Part shown: piece by piece, positions 51,277 to 59,701 of the stretch
Layout of the letters: every line of letters starts with the position of its first letter
How positions within the stretch are numbered: the stretch's first letter is position 1
DNA from: JAKFWI01 sp031399165
GTDB taxonomy: Bacteria > Pseudomonadota > Alphaproteobacteria > Caulobacterales > Aquidulcibacteraceae
Length of the DNA: 64,000 nt
Assembly (NCBI GenBank): GCA_031399165.1
Contig: JANNOO010000036.1
Location: 15,834 to 79,833, forward strand
Direction of reading: 5' to 3'
Position numbers and translations under genes: made by a program
The notes under the pieces: generated by a model
Databases searched by the model: none
What the model was told of the DNA's origin: nothing
The model's input: only the letters and a program-made list of their open reading frames with translations

Positions 51277-52151
51277 CGTCCAGCCTCCACCCACGCACTC
51301 GCACACCCTTTCGCCAGATCGCGCACTCGGGCGATGTAGCTCTGCCGCTCGGTGGGAGACACCACGCCGCGCGCGTCCAGCAGATTAAACAAATGCGAGG
51401 CCTTCAGCGTGTAATCATACGCCGGCAGAAAATTGCCTTGCTTCAGCAGCCGTCCCGCCTGCGTTTCGGCATCGCCGAACCAGCGCAGCAACATCTCCGC
51501 ATCGCTCAGCTCGAAATTGAAGCGCGATTGCTGGCGCTCGTTTTCCCTGAACACGTCGCCATAGGTGATCGGATATTCGCTTTGCGGATCGTTGAACGGC
51601 ATATCGAACACGTTGTCATAGCCGAGCACGTACATCGCCAGCCGTTCGAGCCCGTAGGTCAGCTCGCCCGAGACCAGCTCCACCGCCAGCCCGCCGACCT
51701 GCTGGAAATAGGTGAACTGGGACACCTCCATCCCGTCGCACCACACTTCCCAGCCCAGCCCCCACGCGCCAACCGTGGGATTTTCCCAATCGTCCTCCAC
51801 AAAGCGTACATCATGCTCCAGCGGATCGAGGCCGATCAGCCGCAGGCTTTCGAGGTAAAGGTCCTGAATGTCCGGCGGGTTGGGTTTCAGGATCACCTGA
51901 TATTGATAATAGTGCTGCAGCCGGTTCGGGTTCTCGCCATAGCGCCCATCCTTCGGCCGGCGCGACGGCTGCACGTAAGCGCCGCGCCACGGCTTCGGGC
52001 CCAGCGCGCGCAGCGTGGTCGCCGGGTGCAGCGTGCCGGCGCCGACCTCCATGTCGTAAGGCTGCAGGATCGCGCAGCCCTGCCCCGCCCAATAGGTCTG
52101 GAGCGTCAGGATCACGTCCTGGAAACAGGTGATTTTTGCCGGCGCCGCCAT
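51273..52151 (-). CDS. glyQ: Glycyl-tRNA synthetase alpha subunit
   Basis: A 292-aa class II synthetase subunit, full length. CFQDVILTLQTYWAGQGC at the start, GAGTLHPATTLRALGP and QPSRRPKDGRYGENPNRLQHYYQ (motif 2 region) are diagnostic, and LERLAMYVLGYDNVFD is motif 3. It is 40 bp downstream of trmN6 and coupled to the next gene by a 4-bp overlap. Confidence 0.97.
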   Translation of the reverse strand: MAAPAKITCFQDVILTLQTYWAGQGCAILQPYDMEVGAGTLHPATTLRALGPKPWRGAYVQPSRRPKDGRYGENPNRLQHYYQYQVILKPNPPDIQDLYLESLRLIGLDPLEHDVRFVEDDWENPTVGAWGLGWEVWCDGMEVSQFTYFQQVGGLAVELVSGELTYGLERLAMYVLGYDNVFDMPFNDPQSEYPITYGDVFRENERQQSRFNFELSDAEMLLRWFGDAETQAGRLLKQGNFLPAYDYTLKASHLFNLLDARGVVSPTERQSYIARVRDLAKGCASAWVEAGR

Positions 52152-52191
52152 GGCGCGCTGGTACAGGCGCCCGAGAGGTGGAGCAAGCGCG

Positions 52192-52914
52192 CTAGGTCCA
52201 GATCACCCGCGCCTCGCCGCGAAAGATCGCCTCCGCCTGCGGCGTAAACTTGGCCCCGCTCGCATCGTGCAGGTCGATCCCCTTCAGCAGCCGCAGCGGC
52301 GCCCGCCCGCCCTTGCGCGCCCGGACCAGCACCCGCTTTGCCGGCTGATCGGCCTGCGGGCGGACAGGCAGCACCTCGACGCTCCCCAGCCGCCGCTCAA
52401 AAGCCGCCAGGATCGCGGGAAGGTGCTGGGCGCGCTGTATCAGCGTCAGCGTCCCACCGCCCTTGAGCCGGTTGGCAAGCGCTTTGACCCAGTGATCAAT
52501 CGAAGCCTCCGTCAGATACGAGGCGCGCCGCGCCGGATGCGGCGCCTGGGCCCCATCCGCCTCGTCGTAAGGCGGATTGACGAACACGCCATCAAAACTC
52601 GACCCGGCCGCCAGCGCGTCGCCCTCCACGATCGCCACGCGCTCGGTCTGCCCATTCAGCGCGACGTTTTCCCGCGCCAGCCCCGCTGCCGCAGCGTCCC
52701 GTTCAACGCCGACAAAGCTCACGCCCGGCAGCAGATGGGCCGCCGCCAGCAGCGCCGCGCCCGCCCCGCACCCGGCTTCCATCAGGGTTTCGCCCGGCTC
52801 GGCCTCCAGCGCCGAGGCAAGCAGGATCGCATCCGCCCCGGCGCGATAGCCTTTGGCAAACTGGCGCAGGCGCACCGCCCCGGCCAGAAAGCCGTCTTCC
52901 GTGATCTCGCTCAT
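52192..52914 (-). CDS. trmN6: tRNA1(Val) N6-adenine methyltransferase-like protein (TrmN6/YfiC)
   Basis: A 240-aa class I methyltransferase. GGYRAGADAILLA is replaced by AKGYRAGADAILLAS, typical of the family, followed by motif I MEAGCGAGAALLA and the NPPY motif of N6-adenine methyltransferases. The predicted target is adenine 37 of tRNA-Val. ATG 52914 is used; the longer frame to 53148 overlaps the divergent ispB. It heads the operon with glyQ, another tRNA function. Confidence 0.87.
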   Translation of the reverse strand: MSEITEDGFLAGAVRLRQFAKGYRAGADAILLASALEAEPGETLMEAGCGAGAALLAAAHLLPGVSFVGVERDAAAAGLARENVALNGQTERVAIVEGDALAAGSSFDGVFVNPPYDEADGAQAPHPARRASYLTEASIDHWVKALANRLKGGGTLTLIQRAQHLPAILAAFERRLGSVEVLPVRPQADQPAKRVLVRARKGGRAPLRLLKGIDLHDASGAKFTPQAEAIFRGEARVIWT

Positions 52915-53005
52915 GTTATGCCCGTGATTGCGGCTAGAGGTCTTAGTGTGCTTGACCATTAGGCGCCGTAGATATGTTTCAGGGCGTTGGAGGAAGAGGA
53001 ACCGC

Positions 53006-54025
53006 TTGGCTACGAGCGCCGTCCCCGAGAAAGCCGTGCAGGGCCCTGACGCCGTAGAGGCGCTCATACGCCTTGTGCGCGACGACATGCACGCCGTGGA
53101 CCTGATCATCCACGACCGCATGTCCAGTCCGGTAGGGATGATCCCCAATCTGGCCGCCTATCTGATCGATTCCGGCGGCAAGCGCATCCGGCCCATGATC
53201 ACCCTCGCCGCGGCGCGCTTGTTTGGCGGCGGAGGCGATGCGCCGCGCAAGCTGGCGGCCGCTGTCGAATTCATCCACACGGCGACGCTGCTGCATGACG
53301 ACGTAGTCGATGGCAGCGCCCTGCGCCGCGGCCGTGCGCCCGCCAACCGCGTCTGGGGCAATCCGGCAAGCGTGCTGGTCGGCGATTTCCTGTTCGCCCG
53401 TTCGTTCAACCTTATGGTGGAAGCTGGCGATCTGGCTGTGCTGGACGTATTGGCGCGCGCCTCCTCGATCATCGCCGAGGGCGAAGTGATGCAGCTCGCC
53501 GCGGCCAATGACGCCGATACGTCGCTGCAATCCTATCTTCAGATCATCGACGCCAAAACCGCCGCTTTGTTCGCCGCCGCCGCGCGCGTTGGCGCCATGG
53601 CCGCAGGCAAGCCCGGCGCGCCCGCGGACGCGCTTGCCGATTACGGCCGCAATCTGGGCCTGGCGTTTCAATTGGTGGACGACGCGCTCGATTATGGCGG
53701 GCGCGCCGCGACCATGGGCAAGAATGTCGGCGACGATTTCCGCGAAGGCAAAATCACCATGCCGGTGGTGATCGCGCGCGAAGCCGGAACGGAAGAAGAG
53801 CGCATCTTCTGGCGGCGCGTGATGGGCGCCCGGCAAACGCAGACGGACGGCGATTTCGAGCGCGCCCTCGGCTATTTGCGCGAACGCAATGCAATCGCCC
53901 ACACGCTGGACGCCGCGCGCGAATATGCGCGTGCGGCGCAGGCGTCGCTGGCCGGCGCGCCGGAAAACGATTACCGCACAGCATTGTGGGATTTGGCTGA
54001 CTTCGTAGTCGATCGCGCCTACTGA
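53006..54025 (+). CDS. ispB: Long-chain polyprenyl diphosphate synthase (octa/decaprenyl type)
   Basis: A 339-aa all-helical prenyltransferase making the side chain of ubiquinone. The first Asp-rich motif is DDVVD (98-102), the second DDALD (225-229), with GGKRIRP (58-64) for IPP binding. The residues just before the first Asp motif are small or aliphatic, consistent with a long product. The start is TTG 53006, placed well behind AGGAAGAGGA; no ATG or GTG fits better. It is convergent with the MraY-like gene, 1 bp apart. Confidence 0.9.
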   Translation: MATSAVPEKAVQGPDAVEALIRLVRDDMHAVDLIIHDRMSSPVGMIPNLAAYLIDSGGKRIRPMITLAAARLFGGGGDAPRKLAAAVEFIHTATLLHDDVVDGSALRRGRAPANRVWGNPASVLVGDFLFARSFNLMVEAGDLAVLDVLARASSIIAEGEVMQLAAANDADTSLQSYLQIIDAKTAALFAAAARVGAMAAGKPGAPADALADYGRNLGLAFQLVDDALDYGGRAATMGKNVGDDFREGKITMPVVIAREAGTEEERIFWRRVMGARQTQTDGDFERALGYLRERNAIAHTLDAAREYARAAQASLAGAPENDYRTALWDLADFVVDRAY

Positions 54026-54026
54026 A

Positions 54027-55157
54027 TCAGACGCAGTCGAGCCCGTTGTGGCGCGCATGCGCGCGCACTTTCACTGCAATCGCCACCGAGGCCAGCGCCA
54101 GAAAAAGCCATGCGATAAACGGCGCGCCGGAGGCAAGCGTGGCCGCCGCTTGCTGCGCCGCGCCAGGCGCTTGGCCAATATTGACGAATGAAGGGCTGGC
54201 CCGCTCCAGCCAATTGGCAAGCAGAGCCAGCATCGCGCAAACCGCGGTTAGGCCCCAGTAGATCAGGGAAACCCGGGCATGACCGAGCTTGGCGCGCAGG
54301 CCGATCTGAAACAGATGATCGCGGTGTGACGCCAGCAACGGGCGCCCGCGCTTGAGCCGCCACGCCAGCGTCAGCAGCACATCGGCCAGCACCGGAAAGA
54401 ACAGGACCGGCGGAATGAACGGCGACACGCCGCCGCTTTCGATCGCCACCAGCCCGGCGACGCCGGCCAGCGCGCCGGCAAACAACGCCCCCGCATCGCC
54501 GGCGAACAAAAGACCGCGCGGAAAATTCCAGACCAGAAAACCGATAGCGGCGCCTGCCCCCGCAAGCGAAAGGATCGCCGCTTCCGGCGCGCCGGCGGAA
54601 AGCGAAATCGCCGCCAGGCCAATCAGACCGACCGCCATCGAACCCATCGCCAGTCCGTTGGCGCCGTCCGTAAAATTCGTGGCGTTGATGACGGTGAACA
54701 TCCAGAGCGCTGAACCCAGCACGCCAAGCAGAAACCCGAGCGGAACCACCGCGCCGGCAAACAGCGGGAGTATTTCAGCGCGCGCGACAAGCAGCGCCGT
54801 AAGCAATGAAAGCGCCGCGATCATGCCGAATTTCAGCCGGGGTCCAAGCGGCCGCAAATCGTCCGCAACACCGATGAACAGCGCCGCGAATGAAACCGCC
54901 GCCGCCCAGGCAAGGTGCCCGATCATTTCGACGCCGAGTATTTCCTCCCAGCGCGCCCATGGCCAAAGCGCCAGGATCGCCAGGGCGGCCGCAAAGCCGC
55001 CGCCGATCGCCAGCCCACCGCTTGTGGGCGTGACCCGGTCGTGCGCCTTGCGCGCGCTGTCGGGCGCGTCCGGTATGCCAGCGGCAATCACAAACCGCGA
55101 TAAGGCGGCGCTGAAAGCGCCAGCCAGAACCATAACCGCAAGCAAATCCCAACGCAT
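54027..55157 (-). CDS. Glycosyl-1-phosphate transferase (MraY/WecA-like, GT4 PNPT family)
   Basis: A 376-aa membrane enzyme with about ten helices that would link a HexNAc-1-phosphate to undecaprenyl phosphate. Family motifs are visible as IGVADDLRPL, NATNFTDGANGLA, LLFAGDAGALFAGA and the cytosolic HRDHLFQ (His-rich loop). These are the PNPT active-site loops, and the HRDHLFQ form favours WecA-like over MraY. It could start synthesis of the O-antigen-like glycan handled at the left of the window. ATG 55157 is preferred to the GTG-side start 12 codons upstream. Confidence 0.87.
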   Translation of the reverse strand: MRWDLLAVMVLAGAFSAALSRFVIAAGIPDAPDSARKAHDRVTPTSGGLAIGGGFAAALAILALWPWARWEEILGVEMIGHLAWAAAVSFAALFIGVADDLRPLGPRLKFGMIAALSLLTALLVARAEILPLFAGAVVPLGFLLGVLGSALWMFTVINATNFTDGANGLAMGSMAVGLIGLAAISLSAGAPEAAILSLAGAGAAIGFLVWNFPRGLLFAGDAGALFAGALAGVAGLVAIESGGVSPFIPPVLFFPVLADVLLTLAWRLKRGRPLLASHRDHLFQIGLRAKLGHARVSLIYWGLTAVCAMLALLANWLERASPSFVNIGQAPGAAQQAAATLASGAPFIAWLFLALASVAIAVKVRAHARHNGLDCV

Positions 55158-55167
55158 GACAGGCGCG

Positions 55168-56037
55168 TTAGACCCGCCTCGCCGCCGCGTCAATCGCGCC
55201 TAGCCGCACCGGGCGTATCCACCATTGGGGGCGCCTATCGGCGAGCCACGCCGCCAGGCTGATCGCCGCCGCAGCATCAGCGACAAGCGCAAAACAGGTC
55301 GCCCCGCTTCCTGACATCCGCGCCAGCCGGGTTTCCGGGCCCACCCGCAAAGCCGCGAGCACATCGGCCACCGCCGGTTCGAGATCGCAAGCTGGCGCCT
55401 CCAGATCGTTGCGCGCCTGGCTCAGCGCGTTGACCACCGAGGCAAAATCCCCCACTGGCGGCTCAATATCCAGGGCGCCGAATGCCCCCCGCTGGTCGAA
55501 CCGCCGGTAAACGGCGGCCGTCGACACGAGTGCGCCCGGGTTGACGAGCACGGCGTGCAAATCCCGCAGTGCGATCGGCGTCACATCCTCCCCGGCGCCG
55601 CGCATCAGCGCCGCCTGCGAGAACACACAGGCCGGCGCGTCCGAACCCAAACGCCGCGCCAGCAGGGCGAGATCGGCATCGCTTTCCGTTCCGGAGAAAT
55701 AAAGGCGCGCCGCGCGCAACGCCGCCGCGGCGTCGGCCGATCCGCCGCCAATGCCTGACGCTACTGGCAGATTTTTCTCCAGCGTAACGCGCGCAGGTCT
55801 TGCGCCGCGCATCAGCCCGAGCGCGCGTGTGACGAGGTTGTCCGGCTCATCTGTAAGCTGCGCGGCGAACGGTCCTTCAACGCAGAACGCCGCCGCCCCA
55901 TCCTCGATCGTCACGCGGTCGCCTACGTCCGCAAAGGCGACGACGCTGACGAGATCGTGGCGGCCATCGGCGCGCGGCGCACCGACGTGAAGCGCCAGAT
56001 TGATCTTGGCGGGTGCAAACGCCGTTACAGCCGGCAC
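55168..56037 (-). CDS. ispE: 4-diphosphocytidyl-2-C-methyl-D-erythritol kinase
   Basis: A 289-aa GHMP kinase of the MEP isoprenoid pathway. FAPAKINLALHV is the N-terminal signature, PVASGIGGGSADAAAAL the ATP-binding GHMP motif, and MSGSGATCFAL the C-terminal glycine-rich motif. The start is GTG 56037 or the TTG at 56043, which overlaps the preceding stop (TTGA). It lies between a TPR lipoprotein gene and the MraY-like gene. Isoprenoid supply links it to ispB and undecaprenyl carriers. Confidence 0.94.
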   Translation of the reverse strand: MPAVTAFAPAKINLALHVGAPRADGRHDLVSVVAFADVGDRVTIEDGAAAFCVEGPFAAQLTDEPDNLVTRALGLMRGARPARVTLEKNLPVASGIGGGSADAAAALRAARLYFSGTESDADLALLARRLGSDAPACVFSQAALMRGAGEDVTPIALRDLHAVLVNPGALVSTAAVYRRFDQRGAFGALDIEPPVGDFASVVNALSQARNDLEAPACDLEPAVADVLAALRVGPETRLARMSGSGATCFALVADAAAAISLAAWLADRRPQWWIRPVRLGAIDAAARRV

Positions 56038-56039
56038 GT

Positions 56040-57725
56040 TCAATGCGGAGCGCGCGGAGGAAGCGCCGAAAGCCCGGCTTTGAGTTTCTGCTCTAGCGCC
56101 GCCTTCTCTTTTTCCTCCGGCTTTTGACTCAACGCCCGCGTCCACTGAAAGCGCGCCTCGATGCGCCGGCCAACGCGCCAATAAGCGTCGCCAAGATGAT
56201 CGTTCAGCGTTGGATCCTGCGGATCGAGCGCCACGGCGCGCTCAAGCGCCTCGACGGCGGCGGTGAAATTGCTGAGTTGGAAATGCGCCCAGCCGAGGCT
56301 GTCGATGATGTAACCGGATTCCGGACGCATCGCGACGGCCTTCTCCAGAAGCGCCAACCCCTCATTCAAATTGACGCCTTTGCTGACCCACGAATAGCCT
56401 AGAAAGTTCATCGCCTCCGGCTGATTGGGCGAAAGCGCGAGGGCGCGCTTCAAATCGGCTTCAGCTTCCGCCCACCGGCCGAGTTCCTCGCGGCACGCCG
56501 CACGCGCGAAATAGAGCGTCCAGTCGGCGGGTTGCGCCGGCTGCGAATCGGCGATCAACTGGTCGTAAACCGCCTCGGCTTGCGCCCATTGAGCGGCAGC
56601 GCGTTGAATATCGCCGAGCGTGACGCGCGCTAGGCGCCCCTGCGTTTGTGTTGCAAGCGCCTGGGCCACATTTAAGGCTTCCGCGATTTTATCCTCTTCG
56701 CGGTAAGACCAGGCGATGCGCGTCTGCGCCACCTCGTACCAAGGCGAACTGGCGCCGACCTGCCCCAGTGCCGCCCGCGCCTCTTCAGACTTGCCGATCT
56801 GACGCAGCGCCTCGCCAGACACCAGCCACGCGCTCTCGAGCTTGGGATCGAGCACCCGCGCGAGCGTAAGATAAGGAAGGTAGTAATCGACATCGATCTG
56901 CCCAACGAGGCCGCCGGCCAACGTAAACAGGCTGAGCGCCGCACCTTCGGCGATCGTCGGCGCTGGACTGGGCTTGCCCCCCGCTTCAAGCCGCGCCAAC
57001 GCGGCGCGCGCCGATGGATCGTCAGTCGTCCCGCTTAGGATCATTCGATAGAGCGCCGCCGCCTCGTCCTCGCGGCCGGCGCGCTCAAGCAAGGCGCCGT
57101 GGCGGATTACGAGCGCCGAGCTACGAAAGCCATTCTGATCGGCGCGCGCGTACGCAGCGAGCGCAGCGTCGGTCCGGCCGGCATTGTCGAGCACCAGCGC
57201 GGTCTGTCCCGTGCTCATTCTGGTGAAGGCTGAATCAACGCGGCCAGCGGACATTGTGACCAGCGCATCGTCGATCTTTCCGTCCCCGGCCTGAGCCCAG
57301 GCCAGCAGCAATTGCGCCGCCGCGCGATCGAAAGCGCCGCCAGCCATGCCGGTAACCAGCCCCGCGGCGGCCTTGTACCGGCCTTCGCGCACAGCGAGCG
57401 TGGCCAGCGTCAAACGCGCCAACTCGCTTTGCACATTCTGCTTCTGCGCCATTTGCGCGGCCATCTGCGCGCGCGGAATATCCCCGGCCGCCAGCGCGCT
57501 CTCCACCGCGCCTTTGAGCAGGGTCTCGTCGTTCGGCGCGAGCCTTAAGGCGCTCATGTAGCGCGTGGTGGCGTCGCCATCGATGCGTTGCAAATCTGCG
57601 TAGCGGCCGATGAGGTAATCGCCATAGAGCGCCGCGGAAGTTTGCTGGGCCTGGGTGTCCGCGGTGCTGCACGCCGCGCCTGACAATAGCAACGCCAGGG
57701 CGCCGCCGATGCGTAAAGACTTCAT
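56040..57725 (-). CDS. TPR-repeat lipoprotein
   Basis: A 561-aa protein. The signal peptide has a lipobox LSGAAC (Cys19), then about 10 TPR helix pairs fill the rest. The C-terminal repeats include MNFLGYSW, DSLGWAHFQ and DHLGDAYWRVGR, strong TPR consensus positions. Such proteins scaffold complexes in the envelope; no partner can be named. It is a paralogue of the next gene upstream, and its stop overlaps the ispE start region. Confidence 0.87.
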   Translation of the reverse strand: MKSLRIGGALALLLSGAACSTADTQAQQTSAALYGDYLIGRYADLQRIDGDATTRYMSALRLAPNDETLLKGAVESALAAGDIPRAQMAAQMAQKQNVQSELARLTLATLAVREGRYKAAAGLVTGMAGGAFDRAAAQLLLAWAQAGDGKIDDALVTMSAGRVDSAFTRMSTGQTALVLDNAGRTDAALAAYARADQNGFRSSALVIRHGALLERAGREDEAAALYRMILSGTTDDPSARAALARLEAGGKPSPAPTIAEGAALSLFTLAGGLVGQIDVDYYLPYLTLARVLDPKLESAWLVSGEALRQIGKSEEARAALGQVGASSPWYEVAQTRIAWSYREEDKIAEALNVAQALATQTQGRLARVTLGDIQRAAAQWAQAEAVYDQLIADSQPAQPADWTLYFARAACREELGRWAEAEADLKRALALSPNQPEAMNFLGYSWVSKGVNLNEGLALLEKAVAMRPESGYIIDSLGWAHFQLSNFTAAVEALERAVALDPQDPTLNDHLGDAYWRVGRRIEARFQWTRALSQKPEEKEKAALEQKLKAGLSALPPRAPH

Positions 57726-57762
57726 TCCGAAACCTATAGTCCTTTGACGGCCGAAGGCGCCA

Positions 57763-59613
57763 CTAAGTCTTGCTGGGCGCGACGGGCCTGCCGCCGCCAT
57801 CCACGGGCGGCGTGGTCCGCTTGACTGGGGCAGGCTTGGCCAGTCCCTGCGTGAGCTTCTGTTCGATTTCCGCGCGCCGCAGCGCTTCAGGGCGCGAGTC
57901 CAGCGCCTTGCGCCACGCGTCCCGCGCCTCCTTGGCGCGGTTCAGCCGCCAATAGATGTCGCCTAAATGGTCCAACACTTCAGCGTTCGCCTTGTCGCTG
58001 AGTTCATTCGCTTTATCGACAAACTTCAACGCCTGCTCGTAATCACCATACTGGTAGTAGGCCCAGCCAAGGCTATCGACGACCGGGAAGAAGTCCGGAC
58101 TGATATCTACCGCGCGGCGGAGTATCTTATAGCCTTCGTCGAGGCCCTGATCGCGCTGGATCAGCGCGTATCCCAGCGTATTCATCGTATCGACATTGCG
58201 CGGACGCTGAAGCAGCAGCTCCCGCCCGATCCTTACCGCTTCATACCATCCGTCAGGCGCAGTGGCGATAAGGCCCGCTGCCAGCAGACGCACCCCATCG
58301 CTGCCGTCAGCCTTGATCGCGGCGCGGGCGTCGGCTGCGCTCTCGGCAATGTGCCCGGCCTGATAATTGGCGCCGGCGCGAGCGAGATACGCCTCGGCCT
58401 TATCACGGCCCGGAGCCGCCTCATCGATGGCTGAGGTCAGCGCGCGCCGCGCCTCATCGTATCGGCCGACGACCGCCAGATTGCGTCCCGCTTCCAGCGC
58501 AACGGAGCCGCGCCCCGCACCCAGCTTCATCGCCGATGCGAGCAGTTCGGCGGCCTCGGTGTCACGATCGCGGGCTATGGCGAGGCGGGCGAGAACAAGT
58601 TTTGCATCGGGCGCATAAGGGCTGTCATCGCGCACGCTGCGCGCGAGCTTTTCAGCACCCGGCAGAGCGTTTCGCCCGGTCAGTTCCGACGCCGTGGCGA
58701 CGACCCAATCATCTGCTGAACGATCGAGCCGGAACCCGAGTTGCCCAAGCAGCGCGCTGTCAAGCTCAGCGAGCTGCGTCGCGCCGTCGGCCGCGCCCGG
58801 CGGTTGGCCCGCCGCGCGCTCGGCTGTGTCTCGCGAATACTGAAACGACGCGAACAGCAGCCAACGCCCAAGGCCAGAGCGGCGATCGAGCGCAAGCTCG
58901 AACGGCTGCTCCTTACGGGCAAGCCGCGCCATATTGGCGGCGATATCGGGCGAATCCGGCGCGAACTGCTCGGCAAGCAGGTAATTCCTCAGCGCTTCAT
59001 CCGCACGCCCCAGACGATGGTTCACCTGCGCCGCGCGGTAGATCACCTGCGCCGCGCGCGGCGCTTCGATCAGCCGCTCCGTCGCCTCGCGGCCCACTGG
59101 CGCGGGCGGTAAAGGCGACGTGTCCAGCCTTTCAATCACCACGGCGTAAGCGTCAGCGGCTTCTTTGAGATCGCCATTGGCTTCATGCAAAAGCGCTGGC
59201 GCGACATCGCCCAATGGCTTGGCGAGCCTTGTTCTGGCGAGCGCGGCGCGTTTCAGTGCGGCGTCTTTATCATTGCGCGCAAGCGCGATCCACATTTCCA
59301 ATAGATCGCCCGCCGCGGTCTTCCGGCGGGGCGCAAGGCCCGCGATCACTTCGTCTGCGGCGTCCGGATCGTTTTGTGCAATTTCATCCACGCCCAGCGC
59401 CACCGCGTGAACGACTGTCGGCGCGCTGGCGAAATTCTTCCGCGCCATCGCCAGGTAGCCATCCATATCGGCGGCCAGGATTAGATCGATTTCCGCCTGG
59501 ACGGCGGGTGAAGGCTTGGCGGCCGGCGCCGGCGGAATTTGCGCCAAAGCGACAGGCGGCGGCGCCGTGGTCAGCGCCATCAGGACGGCCAGGCCGGCCA
59601 GGCTTTGCTTCAT
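57763..59613 (-). CDS. Periplasmic TPR-repeat protein
   Basis: A 616-aa protein with a signal peptide (about 1-24, cleavage after ALA) and TPR repeats over most of its length, best preserved at the C-terminus: MNTLGYAL, DSLGWAYYQ and DHLGDIYWRLNR. These line up with the same places in the next gene, so the pair arose by tandem duplication. There is no lipobox; the first member is soluble in the periplasm and the second is anchored. The start is ATG 59613. Its function is unknown. Confidence 0.85.
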   Translation of the reverse strand: MKQSLAGLAVLMALTTAPPPVALAQIPPAPAAKPSPAVQAEIDLILAADMDGYLAMARKNFASAPTVVHAVALGVDEIAQNDPDAADEVIAGLAPRRKTAAGDLLEMWIALARNDKDAALKRAALARTRLAKPLGDVAPALLHEANGDLKEAADAYAVVIERLDTSPLPPAPVGREATERLIEAPRAAQVIYRAAQVNHRLGRADEALRNYLLAEQFAPDSPDIAANMARLARKEQPFELALDRRSGLGRWLLFASFQYSRDTAERAAGQPPGAADGATQLAELDSALLGQLGFRLDRSADDWVVATASELTGRNALPGAEKLARSVRDDSPYAPDAKLVLARLAIARDRDTEAAELLASAMKLGAGRGSVALEAGRNLAVVGRYDEARRALTSAIDEAAPGRDKAEAYLARAGANYQAGHIAESAADARAAIKADGSDGVRLLAAGLIATAPDGWYEAVRIGRELLLQRPRNVDTMNTLGYALIQRDQGLDEGYKILRRAVDISPDFFPVVDSLGWAYYQYGDYEQALKFVDKANELSDKANAEVLDHLGDIYWRLNRAKEARDAWRKALDSRPEALRRAEIEQKLTQGLAKPAPVKRTTPPVDGGGRPVAPSKT

Positions 59614-59701
59614 TGAACGACTCCCTAGCGCCAGGAGCTTACGCCAAAAGCCCGGAGCGTGAAGCGGCCGGGTTAAGATTACCGCGCCGCTCACGCTCTT
59701 G

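Noticed and set aside
51177..52247. Plus-strand open frame opposite glyQ (356 codons)
   Set aside because: Shadow of glyQ; low-complexity, Arg/Gln-rich product.
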